From Atherinomorus stipes (Eukaryota > Chordata > Actinopteri > Atheriniformes > Atherinidae), in assembly GCA_023101725.1 (NCBI GenBank), contig JALJCO010003047.1:62001-126000 (forward strand): a stretch of DNA of 64,000 nt, given 5' to 3'. The translations under genes and the position numbers were made by a program. Shown here one piece after another: positions 11,140-20,267 of this stretch (the first letter of the stretch is position 1; each line of letters begins with the position of its first letter). The notes beneath the pieces were generated by a model. It searched no databases and was not told where the DNA came from. It saw nothing but the letters and a program-made list of their open reading frames with translations.

Positions 11140-11476
11140 ATATAAAATACATGTATTTGTATCAAACCGTTCAATACAGGTGTGTACCGAACTGTGAGCA
11201 CAGTGTATCGAATAATTAATTTAATCAACTTGTCTTCTGATGGCGAGCTTTGCGTATATCCAGGTTCGTATACTCGTTCGACTACATTCTTCGCTCGTGT
11301 TGGAACAACTTTGGTGTTCATGTTAAGTATGACCTTGATGGTATGCTGTTGTGGACAAAAGTACACGGGTTATAAAAGGCACGAAATTTATTTTTTGTAT
11401 CGAAAAAATATTGAACTGTGACTGAAAAGTATCAAACTGAACCGAACCTTGAATTTTTGGTATTGTTGCACCGCTA
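11140..11476 (-). mobile_element. hAT MITE (GGTGCAACAATACC type)
   Basis: On the minus strand it begins TAGCGGTGCAACAATACC at 11476 and carries GGTTCGGTTCAG near the end. The other side has GTATCAAACCGTTC and GTGTACCGAACTG. This is a familiar fish hAT MITE texture. A related fragment lies at 48264-48345. Confidence 0.6.
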
Positions 11477-11789
11477 ATATGTATGTATTACAAGTTTAAC
11501 GTTTCTATTTAATGTTTGTTTACAAGTCCGCTGTTTATTTTTTACATATTTATTTGAAGTGCTTTATTCTTTTTTATATTAAAAGAGTTGTAAAATTACT
11601 TTTCATTGTGTCTGTCATTATATTAATTTGTGAGTCAAATATCGGCCCCAAATATTGGTAGGCTGTCTCGCCATCGGCTGATGAAGAAATATCAGTATCG
11701 ACCCGAAAAAATCTGTATCGGTCAATCCCTAATCCATGGTTACATGCTGGACAGGTCATCACCAGGCCAACACCCACCATCGCTCTTTG

Positions 11790-11955
11790 AGAAATTTTAG
11801 AAACACCATTGAACTCATGTTGTGGAGGGAAGCTGGATTACCTGGAGAGAAAAGCAAAGCAAACGCCACTCAGGAAGCCCCTACCTGAAGTTCAATCCAG
11901 CTTCCCGTGAGACCACGATGCTAACCACCACACCGCCATGCAGCCTGGGCATCAA
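11790..11955 (-). repeat. decayed ubiquitous teleost interspersed repeat
   Basis: The minus strand reads GGTGTGGTGGTTAGCATCGT, then TCTCACGGGAAG, GGCGTTTGCTTTGC and TCCAGGTAATCCAGCTTCC. This matches the order of the common fish repeat with GTGGTTAGCACTGTGGCC and a GTACTCCGGCTTCC block. Mobile class uncertain. Confidence 0.55.
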
Positions 11956-12504
11956 AACAGCCTCATCTAAATAATCAGGCTGCACGCGGTCATCCACACA
12001 ACCATCTGTTAGACAGTCACTGGACTGGCGAGGATGACAAGATCAACTTCAGATGAGCCTTTAGTGGATGTGGAAACCAGGAACTGACTTAAAGTAAACG
12101 TCAAAGAGAGACAGAAACCTGTCCGCTCATCACTTTAACTATTTTCAGCAACTTAACACACAGTCATCAACTAGCACAGTAGATCTGATACTTATGTCAA
12201 CATGCTAGCAGGAGCAAATGCAGGTTTTAACAATAACAGGGAGGTCGGAGCAGATGACAGAGGGCAAACCAAAAAGTTCAGCTGATGTTTGATGAAATAA
12301 CTCAGACAATGAACAAACCATCATGGTGTATCCTCTGGAGAATTTAGTTAATATCAAACTGAGCCACAGTTCACTAAGGAACTCACAAAAACAATACAGA
12401 CACACAGTCCCTGAATGCCTGTATTTAGCTGAAATCGGATTTAAAAAAAGTAGTTACAAGGGAAAAAAATCAATAAAAAAAGAGAAAAAGAGTGGAAAAA
12501 TGTA
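11956..12504. other. unassigned non-coding DNA
   Basis: Mixed-composition sequence with short open frames on both strands but no splice-bounded exon or repeat signature. Ends in an A-rich run. Confidence 0.4.
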
Positions 12505-12575
12505 AATGTCAACTTTATTTACGTAGCACATTTAAAGGCTGATGGCCAACCAAAGCGCTTTACAGAATAAAGGTC
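12505..12575 (+). repeat. retroelement-like fragment with AAAGCGCTTTACAG motif
   Basis: Contains CAACTTTATTTACGTAGCAC followed by CAAAGCGCTTTACAGAATAA, a combination common in fish SINE/LINE-derived repeats. Only a short remnant. Confidence 0.4.
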
Positions 12576-14292
12576 AACAATGAATAAAAACAACACAGTT
12601 GAAACGGCAAAAATATAAAAGTGACTTTCTTCAGCTGAATAAAATTGAAATTAAATTAAATATAATTACATATTAAATAAACTGTTATATGTTAATAAAA
12701 AGATAAACATTAAGTAAATTAAATAAAAATAAATACATAAAAATAAGTGAATAATAATTTTAAAAAAATAGAAAGAAATTTGTTATACAAAGAGAAATCT
12801 AAAATAAAGGCCAGAAAAACAGGCATCAAGGGGTTAATGATGGTAAAAGAGCAACGGGTTATTATTGTTGTTGTTATAATAATTTTTTGATTTTTAGTTC
12901 CTGATTTTGTTGAATGCAATAAATTTCATTATAGTTTCACTAACTAGGCTATTTACTTTGTTGCACTGATTTCAACCTGTTATATACGTTTGAAATATTT
13001 ATAGCATAATGTTTTTAAAAATTTGAATATAATAACATATTTCCAACTTAAAAAAAAAAAAACTACCTCATGTATTTCCTCACTTAAGTTTTTGTTTTCC
13101 ATCAGTATTGTTTTTTTAAGCCTTTAAGTACACAACAGTTGGTATTTGTTGTTTCCGATGCCCACTGTTATTCTTTTTATTAAGTATAAAGAACTTTAAT
13201 TCTTTATTAAAATAGTCACATAAAGAAATTCTGATCAATAAAACTGCAATAAATACAAATAGACAGATTAAAAAGAAGATCAAAGTAAAAACAAAAGAGA
13301 TGGAATGCCCTCCATTATTAACTAACCTCCATCAGGGAACAGATAAAAATAGTTAATGTAAGTCTTGAATGTGAGTAAAGCTCGAGTTCAGAAATATAGT
13401 CTTATATTTTCTACATTTTACTATATTTACTATATCTTATACATTTTATTTGGATGGTTTGCAAGCCCAAAGCAAACAAAGTATTTCTAAAAATCAATTT
13501 GGGATTTAATTAGAGGCCAGTGGAGAGATGCTGTCTAAATTCTGCAACAGCTGCAGGCGGCAGGACAAAAGAAACACAACAACGAAACAGTAGATAGAAT
13601 GATAAAAGGTCAATAATGAAGAATTTAGCATGCTTTAAATCAATCTATCCAACAGGTGTTGAGATATTTCCACAGCTACAAACCGCTGATCAGAAATAAA
13701 ACCACATGTACAGCTAATCTCTTCTGCAAACCTGCATTTTTCCCACAATTCCCTGCTGCACGGGGATTTATGAGTTCCTTCATAGCATTATCATTTCAAC
13801 CAAACACTCCTGTAATAATCGTCTCTTGCCTCTGTTTTACTTATTGTATTTTCTCTGTGTCATTATGCTTGTGTGTGAGAGTGTGTCTGGCTGCGGTACC
13901 CAGCTGCTCGCAGAGACGATATTAACTAAGATAGATTACCAGAGAGAGGCGGAAAGGGAGGGAGGGATGCATAGACACGTACAGAAAGAGAGAAGGAAAA
14001 AGAAAGCTGAGGACAGACACTCAAAGGAGGAGAGAGAGAGAGATGACGAGCAGAGGAAGGTGGAGAGATGCAGCATGCAGAACAGAGGCAGACATGATTA
14101 GAGAAGAATAAAGTCGCTCCCGTGATGGATGGTTGACTTGGTTCAACAAAACCAACATTTCCGAAGTGATTCTATCTCCCTCCTTCTTTCGTTTTTTCTC
14201 CATCTCTTCCTCTCCCTCTCAACCCTCCGTCCTCATGTGACTGGGGGAAAAAAGCAAACGCTCACATGTCATCAATTTCCACCATTGCAACC
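12576..14292. other. AT-rich non-coding DNA
   Basis: Mostly A/T-rich sequence with poly-A and TTATT tracts (12600-13450), then a GA-rich zone (13940-14110). No transposon ends or convincing exons. Confidence 0.4.
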
Positions 14293-14640
14293 ATGAGAGA
14301 CGGAGAAAGAGGGAGGCAGGAAGAAGTCATTAATTACCAGGAAGTGCTGGCGAGGCAGCGGCGCACCTGTACGCCAGCTTCGCTCCAGCTGACTCGCACA
14401 CGCACACACACACACACACCCCCCGACACACACTCCTGAGGGAGTCGGGCCCCAAGGCTGCTTCCACGAAGAGCGAAAGCAGCAGCGATGACTGGGAACG
14501 CTCTGGACACGCAGATGGAGTGATGGAAGCGTCGGACTGGCTGACGGCAGAATTAGGAAGGTCTTTCCGCGTCTTTTTGCTTAACTTGCTTTCTTTGAGC
14601 TGTAACTTGGAATGGGCATAGCGATACCCTGGAGTTGATA
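14293..14640 (+). other. possible short ORF broken at a CA repeat (unrecognised)
   Basis: An ATG in fair context (CAACCATGA) opens 48 codons beginning MRDGERGRQEEV and ending at a TGA at 14437-14439, just after a CA repeat and C-run. A different frame is then open from about 14420 to 14640, with an acidic, serine-rich stretch (KSESSSDDWERSG). The region is GC-rich compared with its surroundings, so open frames could be chance, and a minus-strand frame covers the same bases. No family is recognised. A repeat-length change at the CA/C tract would alter the frame relation. It could be a polymorphic short ORF, an exon with a sequence error, or nothing. Confidence 0.2.
14399..14436. repeat. (CA)n with C-run
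   Basis: CA dinucleotides followed by a 6-base C-run and more CA. Confidence 0.9.
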
Positions 14641-15279
14641 CTTCAATACCAGCCAGATAAAATATCGAAACTGACACTTTCTTGAGGATTGCGATACCAC
14701 TGTACAGATAAAGCATGTAATTTGTTGTTGGTATATAAAATTTAGGGATGTTCTATATTGGCTTGTTTTTTTCAACCGATATCCGATATTGTCTAACTCT
14801 GACTCTAACATTGTCTAGCTATGCAGACAACTGTGAGGTTGCATCGCTCATATTTTGAGAAATACAACTATATTCTGCTCTGAGAGCAAAGATCCCAAAA
14901 TGGTCTTAACTCAGCCAGAGGAGTTCATTTTGGACATCGTACTTGTCAGGGTCTCTGTGGTACTGCATGTATTTCAAACTCCATATCAGACTCTGGGTTG
15001 AGGACATACAACTCCATAATGCCTGCCACACACGAGAGCTTTCTGCTGAGCTAAAAGTCATTGAAGGCCGTTTGCTTTGCAGATAGTCGCCGTGTGCGCC
15101 TGATTTTTGGTGAGTTTCACGCCTCACAAGGCCTTGAGATGAAAATTAAACACATTTGATATTTTTTGCCTCCCGAGGCGAAAAACTCATTGTGTGTTCT
15201 CAATTTGAGCTCTCTGCTGAGGGCAGAAGTTGTCGCGACCAATCAAAACGCGACCTGCAGATCACATGATTTCAAGATG
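14641..15279. other. unassigned sequence flanking the Tc1 remnant
   Basis: Contains CGATAT-rich patches (14630-14800) like decayed hAT MITEs. It then has non-repetitive sequence with CGCGACCAATCAAAACGCGAC, a short interrupted palindrome, near 15235-15255. No gene assigned. Confidence 0.35.
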
Positions 15280-16031
15280 GTCTTTCTATATGGACCTGCT
15301 TTGTGCACTGGTGCACAGTCATGTTGGAAGAGGAAGGGGCCAGCTCCAAACTGTTGCATGGAATTGTCCAGAATGTCTTGGTATTCTGAAGCATTCAGAG
15401 TTCCTTTAACTGGAACTAAGGGACCAAGCCCAGCTCTTGAAAAACAACCCCACACCATAATCCCTCCTCCACCAAACTTTACACTTGGTACGATGCAGTC
15501 AGACAAGTACTGTTGTCTTGGCAACTGCCAAACTCAGACTTATCCATCAGATTGTCAGATGGAGAAGTGTGATTTGTCATTCCAGAGACACCTCCACTGC
15601 TCTAGAGTCCAGTATTGGCTGCTTTACACCACTGCATCCGGTGCTTTGCATTGCACTTGGTGATGTATGGATGGATGCAGCTGCTCCACCATGGAAACCC
15701 ATTCCATGAAGCTCTCTGCGCACTGTTCTTGAGCTGATCTGAAGGCCACATGAAGTTCGGAGGTCTGTAGTGACTGACTCTGGAGAAAGTTTGAGACCTC
15801 TTCACACGATGCGCTTCAGCATCCGCTGACCCGCTCCGTCAGTTTATGTGGCCGACCACTTCGTGGCTGAGTTGCTGTCGTTCTCAAACACTTCTATTTT
15901 CTTATAATACAGCTGACAGCTGACTGTGGAATATTTAGGAGCGATGAAATTTCACGACATGATTTGTTGCACAGGTGGCATCCTATCACTGTTGCACGCT
16001 GGAATCCACTGAGCTCCTGAGAGCGACTCAT
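15280..16031 (-). pseudogene. Tc1-like transposase pseudogene
   Basis: A cut-and-paste transposase that would bind TIRs and cleave DNA in the nucleus. Start at ATG 16031 (MSRSQELSGFQ...), about 135 bp inside the TIR as in fish Tc1 elements. The N-terminal helix-turn-helix is visible (QRATVIGCHL, CREISSLLNIPQSAV). Farther on are KCNAKHRMQWCKAA, then WNDKSH holding the first catalytic Asp, and after a frame change [15 protein letters not shown] and [11 protein letters not shown] with the second catalytic Asp. Intact Tc1 transposases are about 340 residues. Here the frame changes at least twice, has internal stops, and the C-terminal third (third catalytic acidic residue) is missing. It is dead. 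The 165-codon plus frame at 15166-15663 is its antisense shadow. Confidence 0.93.
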
Positions 16032-16166
16032 TCTTTCACAAATGTTTGTAAAAACAGTCTGCATGCCGAGCTGCTTCATTTATACTACTGTGGCCATGGA
16101 AGTGATTGTAACACCTGATTCCCATCATTTGGATGGGTGAGCAAATACTTTTGGTAATATACTGTA
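15280..16166 (-). mobile_element. truncated Tc1-like transposon
   Basis: The right end (5' end of the element on the minus strand) is an intact Tc1-type end, TACAGTATATTACCAAAAGT, with TA at 16165-16166. The element runs leftward through the transposase and stops abruptly near 15280, inside the catalytic domain. The other TIR is lost. TIR and protein motifs place it in the Tc1 branch of Tc1/mariner. Confidence 0.9.
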
Positions 16167-16169
16167 GTA

Positions 16170-16330
16170 TATTTCTTCTGTTGATGTGTGCCATTTTTCT
16201 CCAAAGTAATGTGCTCCTGCATAATCTCCACTTTTGTCTTGTTGGTCCAAAGGACATTATTCCAGAAGACGCCACCACTCCAGACAAGACAAACTTGTTC
16301 AGTGTTTTTCTAATTGTACTATTATGAACT
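16170..16330 (-). pseudogene. second Tc1-like transposase fragment
   Basis: Directly beyond the Tc1 TIR the minus strand encodes a short piece, WNNVLWTNKTKVE, matching the region around the first catalytic Asp of a different Tc1 subfamily (usual form WTDETK; the Asp is replaced by Asn here). It is diverged in sequence from the 15280-16166 element and not part of it. A likely interpretation is that the first Tc1 inserted at a TA in or beside an older Tc1 copy. Confidence 0.6.
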
Positions 16331-16373
16331 TTAACATTAGCATGTTAAGTGGGGCCTGGAGAGTACAGTCCAT

Positions 16374-16765
16374 CTGGCCTTGTCTGTAGGCAGGTAGATT
16401 TTAAAGGAATACAACACCCACAGAATGATGTGTCTTCATTTTCTACTCACCCTCGTGCTGAGCAAGACTCTGGAGCACTTTTTAAATATCTCAAATACAG
16501 CCGGAGATCGGACAGGTTTTCATTTTCCCCCAACTTTCATATAATGGAGTTCAATGGTGCTTGAACCAAAAAGGTCCATAAAAGTCCACAAAAACTTGGC
16601 AATATTCCTCCATACTGCTCGCTCAATGTAATCCAAGTGTCCTGAGTGGATAGCGTCCAAAACAGTAGAATACTGCACTTCTTATTTGCATATGCAAATA
16701 TTTGCACGACACTACGGAAGCCGCAGCCGATGAGATTCGGTGTTTGTTCAGTCGTTCTTTCTTTC

Positions 16766-16841
<76 letters not shown>

Positions 16842-17346
16842 TAAAACCAATAGCCAACCCCTCTTGTGTTTGTCCACAGCTCGTTTGCTCTTAGCACAAT
16901 GTAAACAGTGACTTTCTTCTTCTAAGCTTGCATTATCGGTAGAGTAGGCGCTGTGTGCCGCGGCTTCCATTGTGCCATGAACTCGCAGGGATGCGCTTCG
17001 CTGCAGCAACATGTAGAACTGTTTAAGCTATAAAAATATACTAAATGATGTCGTTTCGAGTAAATTATGGACGCTATCCACTCAGGACACTTGGATTACA
17101 TTGGACGAGCAGCATGAAGGAATATTGCCAAGTTTTTGTGGACTTTTATGGACCTTTTTGTTTCAAGCACCGGTGAACTCCATTATATTAAAGTTTGGGG
17201 AAAACGAAAATGTCTCCAGCTGCATTTGAGATATTAAAAAAGAGCTCCAGATTCTTGCTCCACATGACGGTGAGTAAAAAACGAAGGCATATCATTCTGT
17301 GGGTGTTGTATTCCTTTAAAATCTACCTGCCTACAGAAAAAGCCAG
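16374..17346. mobile_element. foldback element with ~280 bp terminal inverted repeats
   Basis: The left arm (about 16374-16660) and right arm (about 17060-17346) are inverted copies. The arms include CTGTAGGCAGGTAGATTTTA, AATACAACACCCACAGAATG and GGACACTTGGATTACATT, each present as its complement on the other side. The central part holds a (TTTC)n tract and non-repetitive sequence with ATTTGCATATGCAAAT. No transposase. Target duplication not clear. Confidence 0.85.
16756..16842. repeat. (TTTC)n microsatellite
   Basis: About 87 bp of TTTC units inside the foldback loop. It creates spurious FLSFFLS and KERKKERK frames. Confidence 0.97.
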
Positions 17347-17761
17347 GAATCAAGAGAAAAAAGAGAAAATTTCTTGATCTCCAAGTCACTAGTTAAAATT
17401 ACAGGTACAGTTTCAACCAATCGCATGTTTTAAAGTCTCAGGGGCAGTTTGTGTGTGTTTAGTGCGATGGTAGCCAAAGATGAACCTCAGGGATGCATCA
17501 CCGCAAACACATGAGCAGCGAGCGATTGCCAATGACGTCTTCCTCCATATTCTACCCAACACACACCCCCCCAAAAATACACACTCCACTTAAACACACC
17601 AACCACACAAAACCACACTAAGCAGTTCAAAGCATTTCTCCTTAATTAGCGTTCAACGCTTGGCTTGACAAATAAATAGCGATCATTTAAGAACACTTAG
17701 AGAGGAATCAGACAGCACATTACACCTCACAATATCTGGCAGCTTCCTCAGCGCAATTACA
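17347..17761. other. unassigned non-coding DNA
   Basis: Short stretch with C-rich and CACACC-rich parts. No exon or transposon end recognised. Confidence 0.4.
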
Positions 17762-18160
17762 AGGATGGGGCGGGGGGGAGAAGGATGGAGAGAAGGAAGA
17801 GAGAGGGTGGGAAAGAGATAGAGAGTAAAACAGTTAGAGAACAGGGACAAGAAGAGGAAGTGTTTGATAAAGAAAATAGTAATAAGAAAGGGAGAAAAGA
17901 GAAGAAGGGTCAGATAAAGAGGGAAGAAGGGAACAAATGTAGGGGGATATGGAAGGATAGAAGAAAAAAGAGGATTGAATATGACAGGAAGATGGAAAAG
18001 AAAGGGAAACTTGGCAAAGAAAAAAGCAGAGGAAGGAAGGAAGGAAGGAAAAGAGAATGAGGAAGGCAAATACAGAAGGAGGCGAGGGCAGAGAGAGAAA
18101 TAAAAAATGAGAGAAGGAGAGAACGTGGAAGAAGAAAGGGGAGACAAAAATGAATAAATG
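17762..18160. repeat. purine-rich (GA/GAAA) low-complexity tract
   Basis: About 400 bp strongly biased to A and G on the plus strand, with short GGAA/GAAAG arrays. It yields Lys/Arg/Glu-rich plus frames and Phe/Ser-rich minus frames, which are composition artefacts. Confidence 0.9.
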
Positions 18161-18331
18161 ATAGATGGGGAGACAGATTTATATTTAGAGATGAAAAGAG
18201 AGATGAAAGGAGAATGAAAAATAGGCTTCCCTGCGGTGCCATCTTGAACTGATCACTCCCATCATGCCTCAGTCCCAGCTGCCTTCACTTTGTAGTTTTG
18301 TGGACGTTTAAGTTGTTATAACCAGGAGAAG

Positions 18332-18332
<1 letters not shown>

Positions 18333-18361
<29 letters not shown>
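18333..18361. repeat. (AC)n microsatellite
   Basis: Short AC run. Confidence 0.9.
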
Positions 18362-18363
<2 letters not shown>

Positions 18364-18754
18364 CGGAGAGACAAAGCTTCTCCTTTTATTTCAGGGCTTA
18401 CTATCAAACTTATTTAAACAACTGAGAAAGGGACACCATTCAAACTTTACTCCAAGACAAAGTGAAAGCATGTTTTCATGCTAGCAGCTACATGCTAAAT
18501 GCTAAACGCTGCTTCAGGAAATCTGGGTTGAAATGAAGCAGGAAACACTTGTTTTACAGAAAGATGTTGAATGAGAAACTATTTACTATGAGATGGTTTG
18601 AGGTATCAGAGGATTTCCTGCAAGTGAAAAAATACCACGCAACGTTAGCTTAGAAACATGACGATTCAGTTAGCATCGACTCAAATTCAGTTTTGCCCCG
18701 TTTGAACTCAAGCCACCATGTTTAAGTGCTTTAACTCAAAAATACAATCAAGAT

Positions 18755-19035
18755 GTCATGATTGATGGGGTTTCTGTTAAGTTTGTCTTTTGATTTCTCA
18801 GATTCTTTGTTTTTGTGGAGTTTGCTGCCTGGTTATTCTGTTTAGCTTTATTTACTGTCTTTGCTGTTCATCTGGTCTTCATTTACTGACTACTACACCT
18901 GCTCTTTGTTGTTATCATCTCCCTCATAATAAATAACCAGAGTTTTCCTTTGTTCAGGGCCAAATCCTTGTCATTTCTGGGATTTGAACAGCTGCATTGA
19001 GGAGCTTCAGCCCCTGAACATGGGGTCACCGCTCA
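18755..19035 (+). repeat. T/G-rich interspersed repeat (retroelement-tail-like)
   Basis: T-rich sequence with TTTGTTTTTGTGG, CATAATAAATAACCAGAG and a GGCCAAATCCTTG end. It resembles the T-rich repeats at 36190-36545 and 42740-43160 in texture. Retroelement origin is inference. Confidence 0.35.
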
Positions 19036-19278
19036 AACGGTTGCTTTGTTTCTTAATTTGGTTTTTGGACTTTGTTAATAGGGGTCTATGACTGTAGTTG
19101 CGTTTTCTGAACAACAAAAGCGATATTTCTTGAATTTTGAAAAAGTAAAATTGCGATAAGCAGGTGTTACCATTGAACGGTGTTTAGTGCATAAGCCATG
19201 GAAATATGTGTATGTGTATATTTTGTGTTTTGGAGCTACTGCTGCTTCTCATCAGGAGATGAAAGCAGTGGATGATAA

Positions 19279-20177
19279 TTGACCTATGGCTAAACCACGC
19301 CCCCAAACGCGATGAGCCAATCACAGTGCGCACAGCTATCCCATACACTCGGACATTCTCTGCTTAAACGTCCATTGAAATGCATTGAAGTTAGTCCGTT
19401 TTTGTTCGTTTTTATGTGTTCTTTTTAGTTTAAAATGGTCAAACGTGTGCATGGGGTACATGCAACTCCGACACTAGGTATCCTGAGAGGCTGGGTGACA
19501 GGGCGTATTTTTTTTGCCTTTTACCAAGTCACATCAAGCCAAAGTTATGCGGCAGACCACAACATCAACTGAACGTGGATAAAATGAACAAGGATGTCTA
19601 CATCTGTTCTAAGGTAAGGCAACATCGTATTCGAGGCAACATGTTGTCACTTTGCTTGAAAGAAATATGAAGTTACCTTCCCGTAACGTTAGTTTAAGTT
19701 GGCTAACGCTAGCTAAACATGCTAGTTTTGGTACGTTGTAACGGTACATAAGACGCTGTCGTGTAGTACAGGTGTCGTGTAGTAACGTGGATAACGACAC
19801 GCCTCTGGCTTCCAAGCTGCAGCCAGACTGCTCCGCTTCCGTGGCTGTTTGATCAGTTTTTGTCAGATGATCACTTTTTGGCACAACAACAGCAGCCGTG
19901 CAGCAGTTTGTACGAGAAACTGAGGGAGCAACACGAGTCACATTCAGAGATTCACGGGCTGATTTCTACTCCCAGTTTAAGACTTCTGAACAATTTCTTT
20001 TTGTTTGTTTGTATTGTTTTTATGTTTTTTAATTTATCTTGTCATGATCTCTCTGTCTGATCACGCGTCTGTTGTCCGTGTTGACAGCTGTCATCTCCCG
20101 AAATGTCACATAGCGCCTGTCACCGAATGTTTGTTTGTCCGAGTGAGTGGAGGGGGCGGGGCTTAGCCATAGGTCAA
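19279..20177 (+). mobile_element. TIR element carrying a THAP-domain exon
   Basis: About 899 bp bounded by inverted repeats TTGACCTATGGCTAAACCAC and its complement form with GGGGCGGGGCTTAGCCATAG, TIR of about 26 bp. AATT lies at both borders, which could be a 4 bp duplication or part of the TIR. The interior starts with a recognisable THAP exon followed by a splice donor. No catalytic exons remain. THAP domains occur at the N-terminus of P-element-type (THAP9-like) transposases and of other DNA-transposon proteins, so P-like origin is plausible but not shown. Confidence 0.75.
19435..19613 (+). pseudogene. decayed THAP zinc-finger exon
   Basis: The exon opens with ATG (MVK) and, after a one-base frame change, reads CAWGTCNSDTRYPERLGDR, later CGRPQHQLNVDKMNKDVYIC and SK. 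It ends exactly at a splice donor (AAG|GTAAGG at 19613/19614). The spaced cysteines (CxxxxC near the start and the C of YICSK) fit the CCCH zinc finger of THAP domains, in which the final His would come from the next exon (absent here). THAP domains bind DNA in the nucleus. Members of this repetitive fish THAP family share the SDTRYPERL and QLNVDK motifs from memory. The frameshift and lack of downstream exons make it non-functional. Confidence 0.75.
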
Positions 20178-20267
20178 TTCAGAAGCAAAGTCTGCATATG
20201 AAACCCGCTGATAACATCGGTGGGGTAAAAAAAATGTGGGGACACGTCTAAGGCACGACCATAAGAT

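Larger units (their letters stand above)
8368..11731 (+). mobile_element. hAT-like MITE, family A, copy 2 (swollen by nested insertions)
   Basis: The left end TAGGATAGACCGATAT and right end ATCGGTCAATCCCTA are inverted repeats. Direct repeats ATCCATGGT flank them exactly (8359-8367 and 11732-11740), which proves the two ends belong to one insertion event. A 9 bp duplication is one more than the usual 8 bp for hAT. Between the left 90 bp and the right 255 bp of family A lie at least four later elements and several TA tracts. Confidence 0.8.

Noticed and set aside
15166..15663. 165-codon plus-strand frame
   Set aside because: Antisense shadow of the Tc1 transposase pseudogene on the minus strand.
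16537..17012. Lys/Glu/Arg and Phe/Leu/Ser repeat frames around 16750-16850
   Set aside because: Direct product of the (TTTC)n tract in the foldback loop.
17683..18242. Long Phe/Ser-rich minus frames and Lys/Arg-rich plus frame
   Set aside because: Explained by the purine-rich low-complexity tract; no start context or domain.
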